This document shows, piece after piece, positions 52,739-61,134 of a DNA stretch of 64,000 nt (position 1 is its first letter; each line of letters opens with the position of its first letter). The stretch is taken from the NCBI GenBank assembly GCA_021779835.1, contig JAJXZX010000012.1, positions 40,272 through 104,271 of the forward strand, in the 5' to 3' direction. Position numbers and translations under genes: made by a program. Below the pieces are notes generated by a model. That model did not search any database. It was not told the DNA's origin and saw nothing but the letters and a program-made list of their open reading frames with translations. The DNA comes from Pseudomonadota bacterium (GTDB lineage: Bacteria; Pseudomonadota; Alphaproteobacteria; Rhodobacterales; Rhodobacteraceae).

Positions 52739-54979
52739 ATGAGCCGTCTTGGAACCATCACCCGCCGCAGCTTCCTTGTCGTCTCTGCCGCCGTCGCCGG
52801 GGGCGTCGCCTTTGGCTACTACAAATATCAACAAGACCCCGCCAACCCGCTGACCGCAGCCGCGGGCGAGACCGTATTCAACCCCTGGGTCATCGTGCGC
52901 GCCGACGGCGTCACCGTCATTACCCCACGCGCCGAAATGGGCCAAGGCATCCACACCACCCTCGCCGCGCTGGTGGCAGAGGAGATGGACCTCAACTGGG
53001 ATCAGGTGCGCGCCGAACATGGCCCCGCCTCCTCCGCCTACGCCAACCTCGCCGTGGCAGGCGCGGGCCTGCCCTTTGCCGACTACCGTGACAGCCGCAT
53101 GAAAACCCTCGCGCATGAGGCGATGGACGTGATGGGCAAGTTCATCGGCGCAGAGGCAACCGGCGGCTCTACCTCCACCGTCGATGCCTTCACCCGTATG
53201 CGCAAGGCGGGTGCCGCCGCGCGTGCCGTGCTGGTTCAGGCCGCTGCGGCCCGCCTGAAAACCGACGCGAGTAAACTGCACACCGAAGGCGGCGCGGTGA
53301 TCGCCCCCGAAGGCACCCGCATCCCCTACGCCGACCTCGCCACCGATGCGGCAAAGCTGACGCCGCCCGCCGATCCAGTGCTGAAAGACCCCAAGGCGTG
53401 GAAACTGCTGGGAACCTCGCTGCCGCGCCTTGATATGGTCGCCAAAGTCACCGGCACCGCAGGTTTCGGCATCGACACCCGCCTGCCGGGGATGCTGTTC
53501 GCCTCGGTCCGCGCCACCCCGCGCCTTGGTGGCACCATGCAAAGTTTTGATGCGACCGAGGCCAAGGCGATGCCCGGCGTCAAGGCGGTGGTCGATCTTG
53601 GCGACGCCGTCGCGGTCGCAGCCACCAACACCTGGATCGCGTTCAAGGCGCTCGAAACACTCAAAATCACCTGGGGCCCCGCACCCTACCCGGAAACCAC
53701 CGATGCGATCTTTGCCGAAATCGCCAAGGCCTTTGACGGCGCGCCCAATTCGACCCTGCGCGACGATGGCGACGTATACAAAGCCGTGGCCGCGACCAAA
53801 CCGATCCGCGCCGAATACCGCGTGCCCTACCTCGCCCACGCCACGATGGAGCCGATGAACGCGACCGCCCTGTTTGCGGACGGCACCCTGACGATCTGGG
53901 CACCCAATCAGGCACCAACCGTGGTGCGCGACAAATGTGCCGAGGCGGTCGGCATCGCCGCTGACAAAGTCACCGTCCACACCACCTTCCTTGGCGGCGG
54001 TTTCGGGCGACGCGCTGAATTCGACTATGCCGTGCAGGCCGCCAAACTCGCCAAGGCGCTGCCCGGCACGCCGGTCCTGCTGACTTGGACGCGGGAAGAG
54101 GACATGCGCCACGACTTTTACCGCCCCGGCGCGATTGCCCGCATGGAAGGTGCGGCCGACGCCTCTGGCCCCACCGCATTCAAGGCCGCCATCGCCGTGC
54201 CATCGGTCTACGCCAATCAGGCCAAGCGCATACTTGGCATGGCCCCGCCCGGCCCCGACAAGATCGCGGTCGAGGGAGCGTTTGACCAGCCCTATGCCAT
54301 CCCTAACTACCGCGTTTCGGGCCATATTTCGCCCGTCGCGGTCCCGGTCGGGTCGTGGCGCTCGGTCGGCAACTCGCACAACGCATTTTTCCACGAGTGC
54401 TTTCTGGACGAGCTTGCCCATGCTGCGGGCCTCGACCCGGTGCAGATGCGCCTGAAACTGATGGCGACGGAAAGCCCGGTTTCCGCTAAGGTCGTCGCCG
54501 CCGTCGCGGAAATGTCGGGCTGGGGCAGCCCCCTGCCCGCAGGCCACGCGCGCGGCCTCGCATTCACCTATTCGTTCGGCACCCCCACCGCCGAGGTGAT
54601 CGAGATCAGCCAATCCGCCGCTGGCATCAAGCTGGAAAAGATGTGGATCGCGCAGGACATGGGCCAAGCGCTCGACCCGCGCAACATCGAGGCGCAGATG
54701 ATTTCCGGTGCGATCTACGGCCTGTCCGCCGCGATGATGGGCGAAATCACCTTTTCCAAGGGTGAGGTCGAACAGGCGAACTTCAACGACTATGACGCCT
54801 TGCGCATGCAACAGATGCCGGTGTTCGAAACCCGCATCCTGCAAAACGGTGCGCATCTGTCTGGCGTTGGCGAGCCTGCCACGCCCCCCGCCGCCCCGGC
54901 GCTCGCCAATGCGATCTTCGCGCTGACCGGCAAACGCCTGCGGGAATTGCCGCTGAACAACGCGGTTACCTTCGCCTGA
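52739..54979 (+). CDS. iorB: Isoquinoline 1-oxidoreductase-like molybdenum subunit, Tat-exported
   Basis: A 746-aa molybdopterin-cytosine-dinucleotide-binding subunit. The N-terminus has a twin-arginine motif (TRRSFLVVSAAVAGG), suggesting export of the folded heterodimer to the periplasm. Molybdenum-site segments include RAEMGQGIHTTLAALVAEEM, LGGGFGRRAEFDYAVQAA, GSWRSVGNSHNAFFHECFLDELA and GVGEPATPPAAPALANAIF (GVGE with the catalytic Glu). No membrane cytochrome or dedicated chaperone gene is adjacent. Alternatively it is an aldehyde dehydrogenase of the same family. Confidence 0.93.
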   Translation: MSRLGTITRRSFLVVSAAVAGGVAFGYYKYQQDPANPLTAAAGETVFNPWVIVRADGVTVITPRAEMGQGIHTTLAALVAEEMDLNWDQVRAEHGPASSAYANLAVAGAGLPFADYRDSRMKTLAHEAMDVMGKFIGAEATGGSTSTVDAFTRMRKAGAAARAVLVQAAAARLKTDASKLHTEGGAVIAPEGTRIPYADLATDAAKLTPPADPVLKDPKAWKLLGTSLPRLDMVAKVTGTAGFGIDTRLPGMLFASVRATPRLGGTMQSFDATEAKAMPGVKAVVDLGDAVAVAATNTWIAFKALETLKITWGPAPYPETTDAIFAEIAKAFDGAPNSTLRDDGDVYKAVAATKPIRAEYRVPYLAHATMEPMNATALFADGTLTIWAPNQAPTVVRDKCAEAVGIAADKVTVHTTFLGGGFGRRAEFDYAVQAAKLAKALPGTPVLLTWTREEDMRHDFYRPGAIARMEGAADASGPTAFKAAIAVPSVYANQAKRILGMAPPGPDKIAVEGAFDQPYAIPNYRVSGHISPVAVPVGSWRSVGNSHNAFFHECFLDELAHAAGLDPVQMRLKLMATESPVSAKVVAAVAEMSGWGSPLPAGHARGLAFTYSFGTPTAEVIEISQSAAGIKLEKMWIAQDMGQALDPRNIEAQMISGAIYGLSAAMMGEITFSKGEVEQANFNDYDALRMQQMPVFETRILQNGAHLSGVGEPATPPAAPALANAIFALTGKRLRELPLNNAVTFA

Positions 54980-54987
54980 ACCGGAAA

Positions 54988-55000
54988 TAAATCCCATTTA
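54988..55000. promoter_or_regulatory. TAAAT-CCC-ATTTA dyad upstream of the sHdr locus
   Basis: A perfect 5-bp inverted repeat in an AT-rich island 58 bp before the amidotransferase-like gene, just upstream of a possible -35 (TTGACT at 55013-55018). It could be the first operator of the sulfur locus; the arms are short. Confidence 0.35.
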
Positions 55001-55058
55001 CGGAATGTGTGTTTGACTTTCCCCCCCGCCTGCGGAAACGTGGCCGGGGGAGAACAGC

Positions 55059-55748
55059 ATGAAAAACCTTTGCGTCATTCAGCATACCGAGGCGGAATAT
55101 CTGGGCCTGATCGAAGACCACTTTGAGGGCCGCAACATCCGCTTCACCTACAAACGCCCCTTTACCTCCGGCGGCACGCTGCCGACCTCGACCGAGGGCT
55201 ATGACGGGCTGATGCTGCTGGGCGGTGGCCCCTACGGCCTCGTCAGCGGCCACCTGCTGCCCAGCATCTCGCACGAGCTGCGGCTGACCAAGGCTTTCCT
55301 CGATCAAGGGCTGCCGGTGATCGGGTTGGAGCTTGGCGCGCTGATTCTCTGCGTCGCGGCCGGCGGCGGCGCGGCAGAGGCCCCGCTGCGATTCGAGGTG
55401 CAACGCGCCACCGCTACCCGCCCCGGTCTGCTGGGCGGCACCCTGCCCGACAGCCTGCCGATGGCGATGTATCTGCGCGACGCGCCTGTGCTGCCCCCCA
55501 ACGCCGACGTCTTTGCAACCGCAGCATCCGGCGCGCCGCTGATCTTTGCGCTGCACGGCAACTGCATCGGTTTCCTCGGCCATCCCGGCACGAAACGCGG
55601 CATGGTTGAAGACCTTATCATGGAATTTGCCGAGACCCCTGATGACACCGTCGCCACGCTGCAACTGCTCGGTCAGGCGCAATCTGAAATCGCCGTCACC
55701 CTCACCGACCTGATGGTCGGCATCAGCGCCCATACCGGATTGATGTGA
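55059..55748 (+). CDS. Class I glutamine amidotransferase-like protein lacking the catalytic Cys
   Basis: A 229-aa protein with the class I GATase fold: MLLGGGPYGLVSG early, then PVIGLELGALILCVAAGG where active enzymes have a GxCxGxQ nucleophile elbow. Glu91 replaces the Cys and Leu replaces the Gln. The usual HxE near the C-terminus reads GHPGTK, so Glu is also missing. It should not hydrolyse glutamine. Genes for amidotransferase-like proteins are, as I recall, found with sHdr and lipoate-assembly genes in other sulfur oxidisers. It lies 138 bp upstream of the DsrE gene and may be co-regulated (inference). Its role is unknown. Confidence 0.8.
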   Translation: MKNLCVIQHTEAEYLGLIEDHFEGRNIRFTYKRPFTSGGTLPTSTEGYDGLMLLGGGPYGLVSGHLLPSISHELRLTKAFLDQGLPVIGLELGALILCVAAGGGAAEAPLRFEVQRATATRPGLLGGTLPDSLPMAMYLRDAPVLPPNADVFATAASGAPLIFALHGNCIGFLGHPGTKRGMVEDLIMEFAETPDDTVATLQLLGQAQSEIAVTLTDLMVGISAHTGLM

Positions 55749-55794
55749 CGCATGGCAGCCATGCGCTCAGGGAATTCCCGGATTGCATATTCCG
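55749..55794. promoter_or_regulatory. Cluster of three dyads upstream of the sHdr operon
   Basis: In 46 bp there are a hairpin CGCATGG-CAG-CCATGCG (55749-55765), a perfect palindrome GGGAATTCCC (55770-55779), and CGGA-N8-TCCG (55779-55794). It lies directly after the amidotransferase-like gene and about 95 bp before the DsrE start. The hairpin may end or attenuate the upstream transcript; the others may be operator sites for the ArsR-type regulator. Confidence 0.45.
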
Positions 55795-55886
55795 TTTTCT
55801 ACATGTATCGTCATTGGTGAACACAGGACTGCAAGCAGCGAACAGGCCGCCAGAGTCTACGCAAAACGCATCAAAGGGAGAATTCC

Positions 55887-56267
55887 GTGGCGAGCAAACT
55901 CATCATCGTGATGGTCAATACCGATCCGCGTAACGGCGAAGAATTGGGCGCGCCCTTCTTTCAGGCCACCGTCGCCGCTGCGATGGACTACGAGGTTGAA
56001 GTGATCTGCACCGCCACCTCTGGCCAACTGATGAAAAAAGGCTTTGCCGAAACGTTGGTGGTCAAGCCGGGTTCGCCCAAGACCGTCTACGACTTCATCA
56101 AGGACGCGCATGACGCAGGGGTGAAATTCTACTGCTGCTCGCCCAACCTCGACCTCTTCGACATGACCGCGGATGACCTGATCCCGGAATGCGAAGGCAT
56201 CGTCGGTGGCGCCAAGGTCATCGAAGACATCATGGAAAACGATGACGCAAAGGTGCTGACCTACTGA
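55887..56267 (+). CDS. DsrE family sulfurtransferase, first gene of the sHdr operon
   Basis: A 126-aa DsrE/DsrF-like protein: ASKLIIVMVNTDPRNGEELGAPFFQATVAAAMDYEVEVIC and VYDFIKDAHDAGVKFYCCSPNLDLFDM. Cysteines are at 41, 83, 84 and 102; the CC pair is at the position of the persulfide-carrying Cys in this fold. In sHdr loci DsrE3-type proteins pass sulfur between rhodanese/TusA and the sHdr complex. It precedes sHdrC1 by 22 bp. It differs from the longer DsrE3A further on, so two carriers work in this locus. Confidence 0.88.
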   Translation: MASKLIIVMVNTDPRNGEELGAPFFQATVAAAMDYEVEVICTATSGQLMKKGFAETLVVKPGSPKTVYDFIKDAHDAGVKFYCCSPNLDLFDMTADDLIPECEGIVGGAKVIEDIMENDDAKVLTY

Positions 56268-56289
56268 GCAACTTCGCGGGGAGGCGAAT

Positions 56290-57042
56290 GTGACAGCGCA
56301 TGTGAAGCTACCGAACCCTCAGATAAGTGATCCGGTCACCGACAAGCCTGTCGTGCCCTATGAAAAGCTTGAGGAAATCTTCGACGACATCCGCAACCAT
56401 ACGGTTTATGACACCGAGATTCACGGCTGTCTGAACTGCGGGATTTGCACCGCTACCTGCCCCTCGGCGCATTACTACGACTATTCTCCGCGCGAGATCG
56501 TGCAGCTTTTGTGGACGGAAAACCTCGAAGGCATCTACGACGCGATGCAGGAAAAGATCTGGGCCTGCGCCCAGTGCTACACCTGCGCCGCGCGCTGCCC
56601 GTTCGAGAATTCGCCCGGCGGCCTTGTGATGATCATGCGCGAAGTCGCGATCAAACACGGCATGGAATCGGCCAAGGAAGTGCTGCGCCCGTTCAGCCGC
56701 GTGCTGCTGAAGGTGGTTTCCACCGGCAACCAGCTTGCGCCGAACATGATCACCAAAGAGGCCTTCCCCGACTGGGGCCCGAACGTCAGCCGCATTGATG
56801 CGCCGCTGATGATCCTGCGCAAGGCCATCCCGATGCCCACCATGCACACGCTCGACACCGCGTGGGAGGTCAACCTGAAGACCTCGGTGGAACTTTACAC
56901 GATCTGGGAGGCCACCGGCGTCCTCGATCAGTTGGCGACCGTTGACGAGAACCTATTCGACGTCGTGTCCGACGTCATGGACGAGAAGCGCGAAGAGTGG
57001 ACGGACTGGCTCGACGATCAGGATGACGACGACGACGATTAA
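56290..57042 (+). CDS. shdrC1: sHdrC1, iron-sulfur subunit of the sulfur-oxidising Hdr-like complex
   Basis: A 250-aa subunit with two [4Fe-4S] clusters: CLNCGICTATCP (Cys47, 50, 53, 57) and CAQCYTCAARCP (Cys93, 96, 99, 103), as in HdrC of methanogens. The C-terminus ends in a very acidic DDQDDDDDD tail. The start is a GTG after GGGGAGGCG. It passes electrons between sHdrB1 and sHdrA. It is followed 45 bp later by sHdrB1. Confidence 0.95.
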   Translation: MTAHVKLPNPQISDPVTDKPVVPYEKLEEIFDDIRNHTVYDTEIHGCLNCGICTATCPSAHYYDYSPREIVQLLWTENLEGIYDAMQEKIWACAQCYTCAARCPFENSPGGLVMIMREVAIKHGMESAKEVLRPFSRVLLKVVSTGNQLAPNMITKEAFPDWGPNVSRIDAPLMILRKAIPMPTMHTLDTAWEVNLKTSVELYTIWEATGVLDQLATVDENLFDVVSDVMDEKREEWTDWLDDQDDDDDD

Positions 57043-57087
57043 ATCGCTGTCTGTCGGACCCTGACGACCCTTCATGGAGGAAACACT

Positions 57088-58464
57088 ATGGCGAACGGAA
57101 TGAATGGCGAGACCAAAGGCGGTGCCTTCGGCGGATTCGGCGCTGAATGGAAGCCAAGCAACCTCAGCACCACCGAGGCGCGGCGCGCCACGGACTGGGT
57201 CGAGGCGCGCATCGACAAGCGCGCCCTCCTGATGGGCAAAGAGCGCCGCGAAGACATCCGCGATGTCATGTGGCAGCTGGAAAAAGAAGGCGAGATCATC
57301 GTTCATCGCGTAGGCGATCACAACGAACCGATCATGGCCAAGACGCTGTATGGCTGGGATAAAAAGATCCCGACCACCAACCTCTGGCACCACAAATCCT
57401 GCGGCCAGTGCGGCAACATTCCGGGCTATCCGTCGTCGATCCTCTGGCTCATGAACAAGATGGAGCTGAAGTATCTCGACGAGACGGACCAGACCTCTTG
57501 CACCGCGTGGAACTACCACGGTTCTGGCATCGGCAACGTCGTGTCGCTGGCGGCGGTGTTCCTGCGCAACTTCCATCAGGCCTATGTCTCTGCCAAGGCG
57601 CAGGGGCTGCCGGAAGGCACCTATTATCCGCTGGTTCACTGCGGCACCTCGTTCGGCAACTACAAGGAAATGCGTCACTTCCTGATGCACTCGGCAGAGC
57701 TGCGCGAAGAGGTCAAGACGATCCTTGGCAAACTTGGCCGCCTGATTGACGGCAAGCTTCTGATCCCGGAAGAGGTCGTGCACTACTCCGAGTGGCTGCA
57801 CGTCATGCGCCACCGCATCAAGAATTATCAGGAAATCGACGTCTCCAACATCCGCACCACGGTTCACCCGGCCTGCCACGTCTACAAGATGGTGCCCGAT
57901 GACGTGATCTATGATGACGACGTGATGGAGGGGAACCGCGTTGCGGTCACCACCGGCCTGCTACAAACGCTTGGCACCCAGGTGATCGACTATTCCACCT
58001 GGTATGACTGCTGCGGCTTCGGCTTCCGCCACATCATCGGCGAGCGTGAATTCACCCGCTCTTTCGCCATCGACCGCAAGATCAAGGTCGCGGTGGAAGA
58101 GGCGAAATCGGACGTGATGATCGGCCACGATACCGGCTGCATCACCACGCTCGACAAGAACCAGTGGATCGGCAAGGCGGTGGACAAGGTCTATGCGCTG
58201 CCCGTCATGGCCGATTGCCAGTTCGCCGCGCTGACGCTGGGGGCGCATCCCTACAAGCTGGCGCAGCTCCACTGGCACGCCTCGCCGTTTGAGACCCTGC
58301 TGGAAAAGATGGGGATCGACTGGGAAAAGGCAAAAGCCGAATTCGTCGCCTATCTGGACGAAGTGAAAGCGGGCCGGATCGAGACGCTTTACGATCCCAA
58401 ACGCGCCATCACCTCTGGTCCCGGATACGTCAAACCCAAAGCCCTTGCAGGAGCCGACAAGTGA
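57088..58464 (+). CDS. shdrB1: sHdrB1, CCG-domain subunit
   Basis: A 458-aa protein longer than methanogen HdrB, with an N-terminal extension of about 90 residues. Cysteine-rich segments SCGQCGNIPGYPSS, SCTAWNYHG, HPACHVYKM, WYDCCGFGF and DTGCITT belong to its CCG-type domains, which in HdrB hold non-cubane [4Fe-4S] clusters that work on disulfides. The sHdrB-type subunit is proposed to act on the sulfur substrate bound to LbpA. GGAGG lies ahead of the start; its TGA overlaps sHdrA (GTGA). Confidence 0.95.
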   Translation: MANGMNGETKGGAFGGFGAEWKPSNLSTTEARRATDWVEARIDKRALLMGKERREDIRDVMWQLEKEGEIIVHRVGDHNEPIMAKTLYGWDKKIPTTNLWHHKSCGQCGNIPGYPSSILWLMNKMELKYLDETDQTSCTAWNYHGSGIGNVVSLAAVFLRNFHQAYVSAKAQGLPEGTYYPLVHCGTSFGNYKEMRHFLMHSAELREEVKTILGKLGRLIDGKLLIPEEVVHYSEWLHVMRHRIKNYQEIDVSNIRTTVHPACHVYKMVPDDVIYDDDVMEGNRVAVTTGLLQTLGTQVIDYSTWYDCCGFGFRHIIGEREFTRSFAIDRKIKVAVEEAKSDVMIGHDTGCITTLDKNQWIGKAVDKVYALPVMADCQFAALTLGAHPYKLAQLHWHASPFETLLEKMGIDWEKAKAEFVAYLDEVKAGRIETLYDPKRAITSGPGYVKPKALAGADK

Positions 58465-59513
58465 GCAAGCCTGTCCTGATCATCGGTGGCGGCCCCGCGG
58501 GCCTTTCCGCCGCCCACGCCCTCGCCGCCGCTGGCCGCAAGTCCATCCTCGTCGAAAAGGAAGACCGCCTCGGCGGCGCCCCGATCCTGTCGGGCTACGC
58601 CAAACTTGTGCCAAGCCACGAATGGGCCAAAGACGCCATCGGCGCCATGGTCACGCGCGTCTACCCGAACCCCAACGTCGATGTGCGCCTGAACACCTCG
58701 GTGCAGAAATTCGACGGCACGCCGGGAAACTTTGTCGCCACCCTCAAGGACGGCACCCAGATCGAGGCAGAAACCGCGATCATGGCGACCGGCTTCACCC
58801 ACTTCGACTCGATCAACAAACCGGAATGGGGCTTTGGCACCTACCCGGATGTGGTCACCACCACCCAGGTCGAACAGATGATCTCGTCCGGCAAGGGCGT
58901 GCGCTGCCCCTCTGACGGGCGCGTCCCCGACCGCGTTGCGATCCTTCTGTGCGTCGGCTCGCGCGATCGGCAGATCGGCCGCGAGTGGTGCTCTAAAATC
59001 TGCTGCACCGTGTCAGCCAACATCGCGATGGAAATCCGCGAGGAGCTGCCGAACACCAACGTCTACATCTACTACATGGATATCCGCACCTTTGGCCTTT
59101 ACGAGGGCGAGTTCTACTGGGAAAGCCAAGAGAAATATAAGGTCAAATACATCAAGGCCCGTATCGCCGAGGTGACCTCGGACGGCAAGCGCCTGCTGGT
59201 CAAGGGCGAAGACACCCTGATCAAGCGCCCGGTTTCGATCCCCTTCGACATGGTCGTGCACGCCGTCGGCATGGACCCCAACGTTGACAACATGACGCTG
59301 TCGTCGGTGTTCGACGTCAAGCTGAACCGCTGGGGCTACATCGACCGCGCCAACACCTACACCACCTTGGCGCAAACCTCGCGCCCCGGCGTCTATGTCT
59401 GCGGTTCAGCCTCGGGCCCGGAAACCATCGATGATTCCATCGCGCAGGGTCATGCCGCCGCAATGGCCGCGATGACGTTCCAAAACGCGAAGGTGACGGA
59501 GGCGGCAGAGTAA
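58461..59513 (+). CDS. shdrA: sHdrA, FAD-containing electron-transfer subunit
   Basis: A 350-aa flavoprotein with FAD motif VLIIGGGPAGLSAAHALAAAGRKSILVEK at the N-terminus, an iron-sulfur segment CVGSRDRQIGREWCSKICC and a C-terminal GVYVCGSASGPETIDDSIAQGHAAA. It is much shorter than methanogen HdrA, lacking the ferredoxin and thioredoxin-reductase insertions, as is normal for sHdrA. The GTG start overlaps the sHdrB1 stop, and the stop overlaps sHdrH (TAATG). Its size and order fit the type I sHdr set. Confidence 0.96.
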   Translation: MSKPVLIIGGGPAGLSAAHALAAAGRKSILVEKEDRLGGAPILSGYAKLVPSHEWAKDAIGAMVTRVYPNPNVDVRLNTSVQKFDGTPGNFVATLKDGTQIEAETAIMATGFTHFDSINKPEWGFGTYPDVVTTTQVEQMISSGKGVRCPSDGRVPDRVAILLCVGSRDRQIGREWCSKICCTVSANIAMEIREELPNTNVYIYYMDIRTFGLYEGEFYWESQEKYKVKYIKARIAEVTSDGKRLLVKGEDTLIKRPVSIPFDMVVHAVGMDPNVDNMTLSSVFDVKLNRWGYIDRANTYTTLAQTSRPGVYVCGSASGPETIDDSIAQGHAAAMAAMTFQNAKVTEAAE

Positions 59514-60388
59514 TGTTTGGGGCCCTGCGCAAACCGGTAGCCAAACCCGCGCCCTCGGCGCCGGTTCTGGATTTGTCCGGCCCGCGTCTGCGCAGGGCCT
59601 TTGAACACCTCGTCGAATCCGCCGACCCAACCGGCGGCGTCGAACGCTATGTGACCGCCCTCGCCCTCAAGGCCTCGCTGTTCGAGGAGCTTCTGGGCAA
59701 GGGCCATGTCGAAACACTAACCGAGACGGAATTCCTCGACCTCGCCGCCTTCATCACGCCGGTGCGGCGCAAGGTCGGCCTCTGGCTTGGCTCCAACGAT
59801 TTCCAACTGTTGCGCGATCAACTGGTGGTGCTGTTGTCGGGCTGGTCCGACGTGCAAACCGCCGACATCCGAATTGCCCGTTTCGTCACCGCCTTCCCGC
59901 AGGACAAGGCCCACCGCTGGACCCGCGACCTTGCGGCAGAGGTGCTGCACTACATCGCGCCCGACCGTTACCCGCTGATGACCCGCTGGGTGTGGGACGC
60001 CAAGACCACCACGGGCGCCCTGCGTGAAATCTGGTTTGCCGACGACGTCGCGACCGTCCTGATCAACGCACCAGACGACTACCTGACCTTCGCCACCCTG
60101 ACCTCCGAAATCGAGGGTTTCCTGCGCGATCAGGGCGTGTTTCGCGACATTCCCTTCTACACCGACGTGCTTCTGTCGCATGTCTACGCAGGCTACATCA
60201 ACGACCGCGGCGGCAGCCTGATGCGCGCCGAATTCGCCACCTCGTCCGACCCGATGCTTCACACGCGCCGCATGCTTGGCCTCGACTCTGTCGATACCGA
60301 GACCGGGCGCACCCGCCTGAAACTGATCGACGGCACCGCGCATGTGCTGGGTCAACCCAAAGCAGTCACCTACCAGGAGACCGACTAA
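59513..60388 (+). CDS. shdrH: sHdrH ('Hyp') protein of the sHdr operon
   Basis: A 291-aa soluble, mostly helical protein without cysteine clusters. It occupies the place of the conserved hypothetical protein found between sHdrA and sHdrC2 in sHdr operons; the function is not established. It begins with an Ala/Pro-rich stretch and then RLRRAFEHLVESADPTGGVERYVTALALKASLFEELLGKG. It is coupled to both neighbours by TAATG overlaps, so it is made in step with the complex. Identification rests on position and length more than on motifs. Confidence 0.85.
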   Translation: MFGALRKPVAKPAPSAPVLDLSGPRLRRAFEHLVESADPTGGVERYVTALALKASLFEELLGKGHVETLTETEFLDLAAFITPVRRKVGLWLGSNDFQLLRDQLVVLLSGWSDVQTADIRIARFVTAFPQDKAHRWTRDLAAEVLHYIAPDRYPLMTRWVWDAKTTTGALREIWFADDVATVLINAPDDYLTFATLTSEIEGFLRDQGVFRDIPFYTDVLLSHVYAGYINDRGGSLMRAEFATSSDPMLHTRRMLGLDSVDTETGRTRLKLIDGTAHVLGQPKAVTYQETD

Positions 60389-61134
60389 TGCCCATTCACG
60401 AGAAGTCGCTGATCCGTCCCGAAAACCTCGTGGAACACGAACACCTCGTGATCGAGGGCGTGGACGTATCCGGGCACTGGTCCACCTTTATCGAAGGCCG
60501 CTCGATCACCGATTACAACGAGGCGATGCAGGAAGAAATCGCAGCACTTCCGGGCGGCGAGAACATCCACCGCTGCTGGCAGTGCGGCTCTTGCACCAAT
60601 GCCTGCACCGTCAACGCGGTCAACCCGGAATTCAACCCGCGCTACTGGATCTACCTGATCCGCCTCGGCATGGAAGAGGAACTGCTGCGCGACAAGGACA
60701 TCATCTGGCAATGCGTGTCGTGCAACAAATGCACCTACGCCTGCCCGCGCGACGTGGTGCCAGAGGCGGTGATGAAAGCCACCGCGCATTGGCTTGAACT
60801 CAAGGGTCACACACCGAAAAGCAACTCGACCATCTTCGACGAGGGCTTTGCCAGCCAGGTCATCAAGACCGGCAAGATCGAAGACGGCCTCGTGCTGCGC
60901 GACTACTTCAAGGCGACGGGCCAATCGCTGACCCAGCCGTGGCTGGTCGCGATGGTCACCGGCCTGATCAAACGCTTCCCGGTCACCTACCTGATGAAAC
61001 TGGGCATCGCGACCGTCTTCCCCGACAAGACCCGCAAGTGGTCCAAGTCGCGGGCCGCAATCACCGAATACGTCGAAGAATGTGAAGCCGCGAACCGCAA
61101 GGCACTCGGCCTGGACGCAAAGGGAACACACTGA
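60388..61134 (+). CDS. shdrC2: sHdrC2, second iron-sulfur subunit
   Basis: A 248-aa subunit with two clusters: CWQCGSCTNACT (Cys63, 66, 69, 73) and CVSCNKCTYACP (Cys109, 112, 115, 119). The first cluster ends CT rather than the usual CP. The C-terminal third has several amphipathic stretches (KRFPVTYLMKLGIATVFP). It is coupled to sHdrH and to sHdrB2 (TGATG). It is a paralogue of sHdrC1, giving the complex a double set of HdrBC-like modules. Confidence 0.95.
   Translation: MPIHEKSLIRPENLVEHEHLVIEGVDVSGHWSTFIEGRSITDYNEAMQEEIAALPGGENIHRCWQCGSCTNACTVNAVNPEFNPRYWIYLIRLGMEEELLRDKDIIWQCVSCNKCTYACPRDVVPEAVMKATAHWLELKGHTPKSNSTIFDEGFASQVIKTGKIEDGLVLRDYFKATGQSLTQPWLVAMVTGLIKRFPVTYLMKLGIATVFPDKTRKWSKSRAAITEYVEECEAANRKALGLDAKGTH

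Noticed and set aside
52229..54997. A very long minus-strand open frame (over 900 codons) over the molybdenum enzyme genes
   Set aside because: It lies antisense to iorAB, has Gly/Arg/His-rich composition and no family motif; it is an artefact of high GC content.
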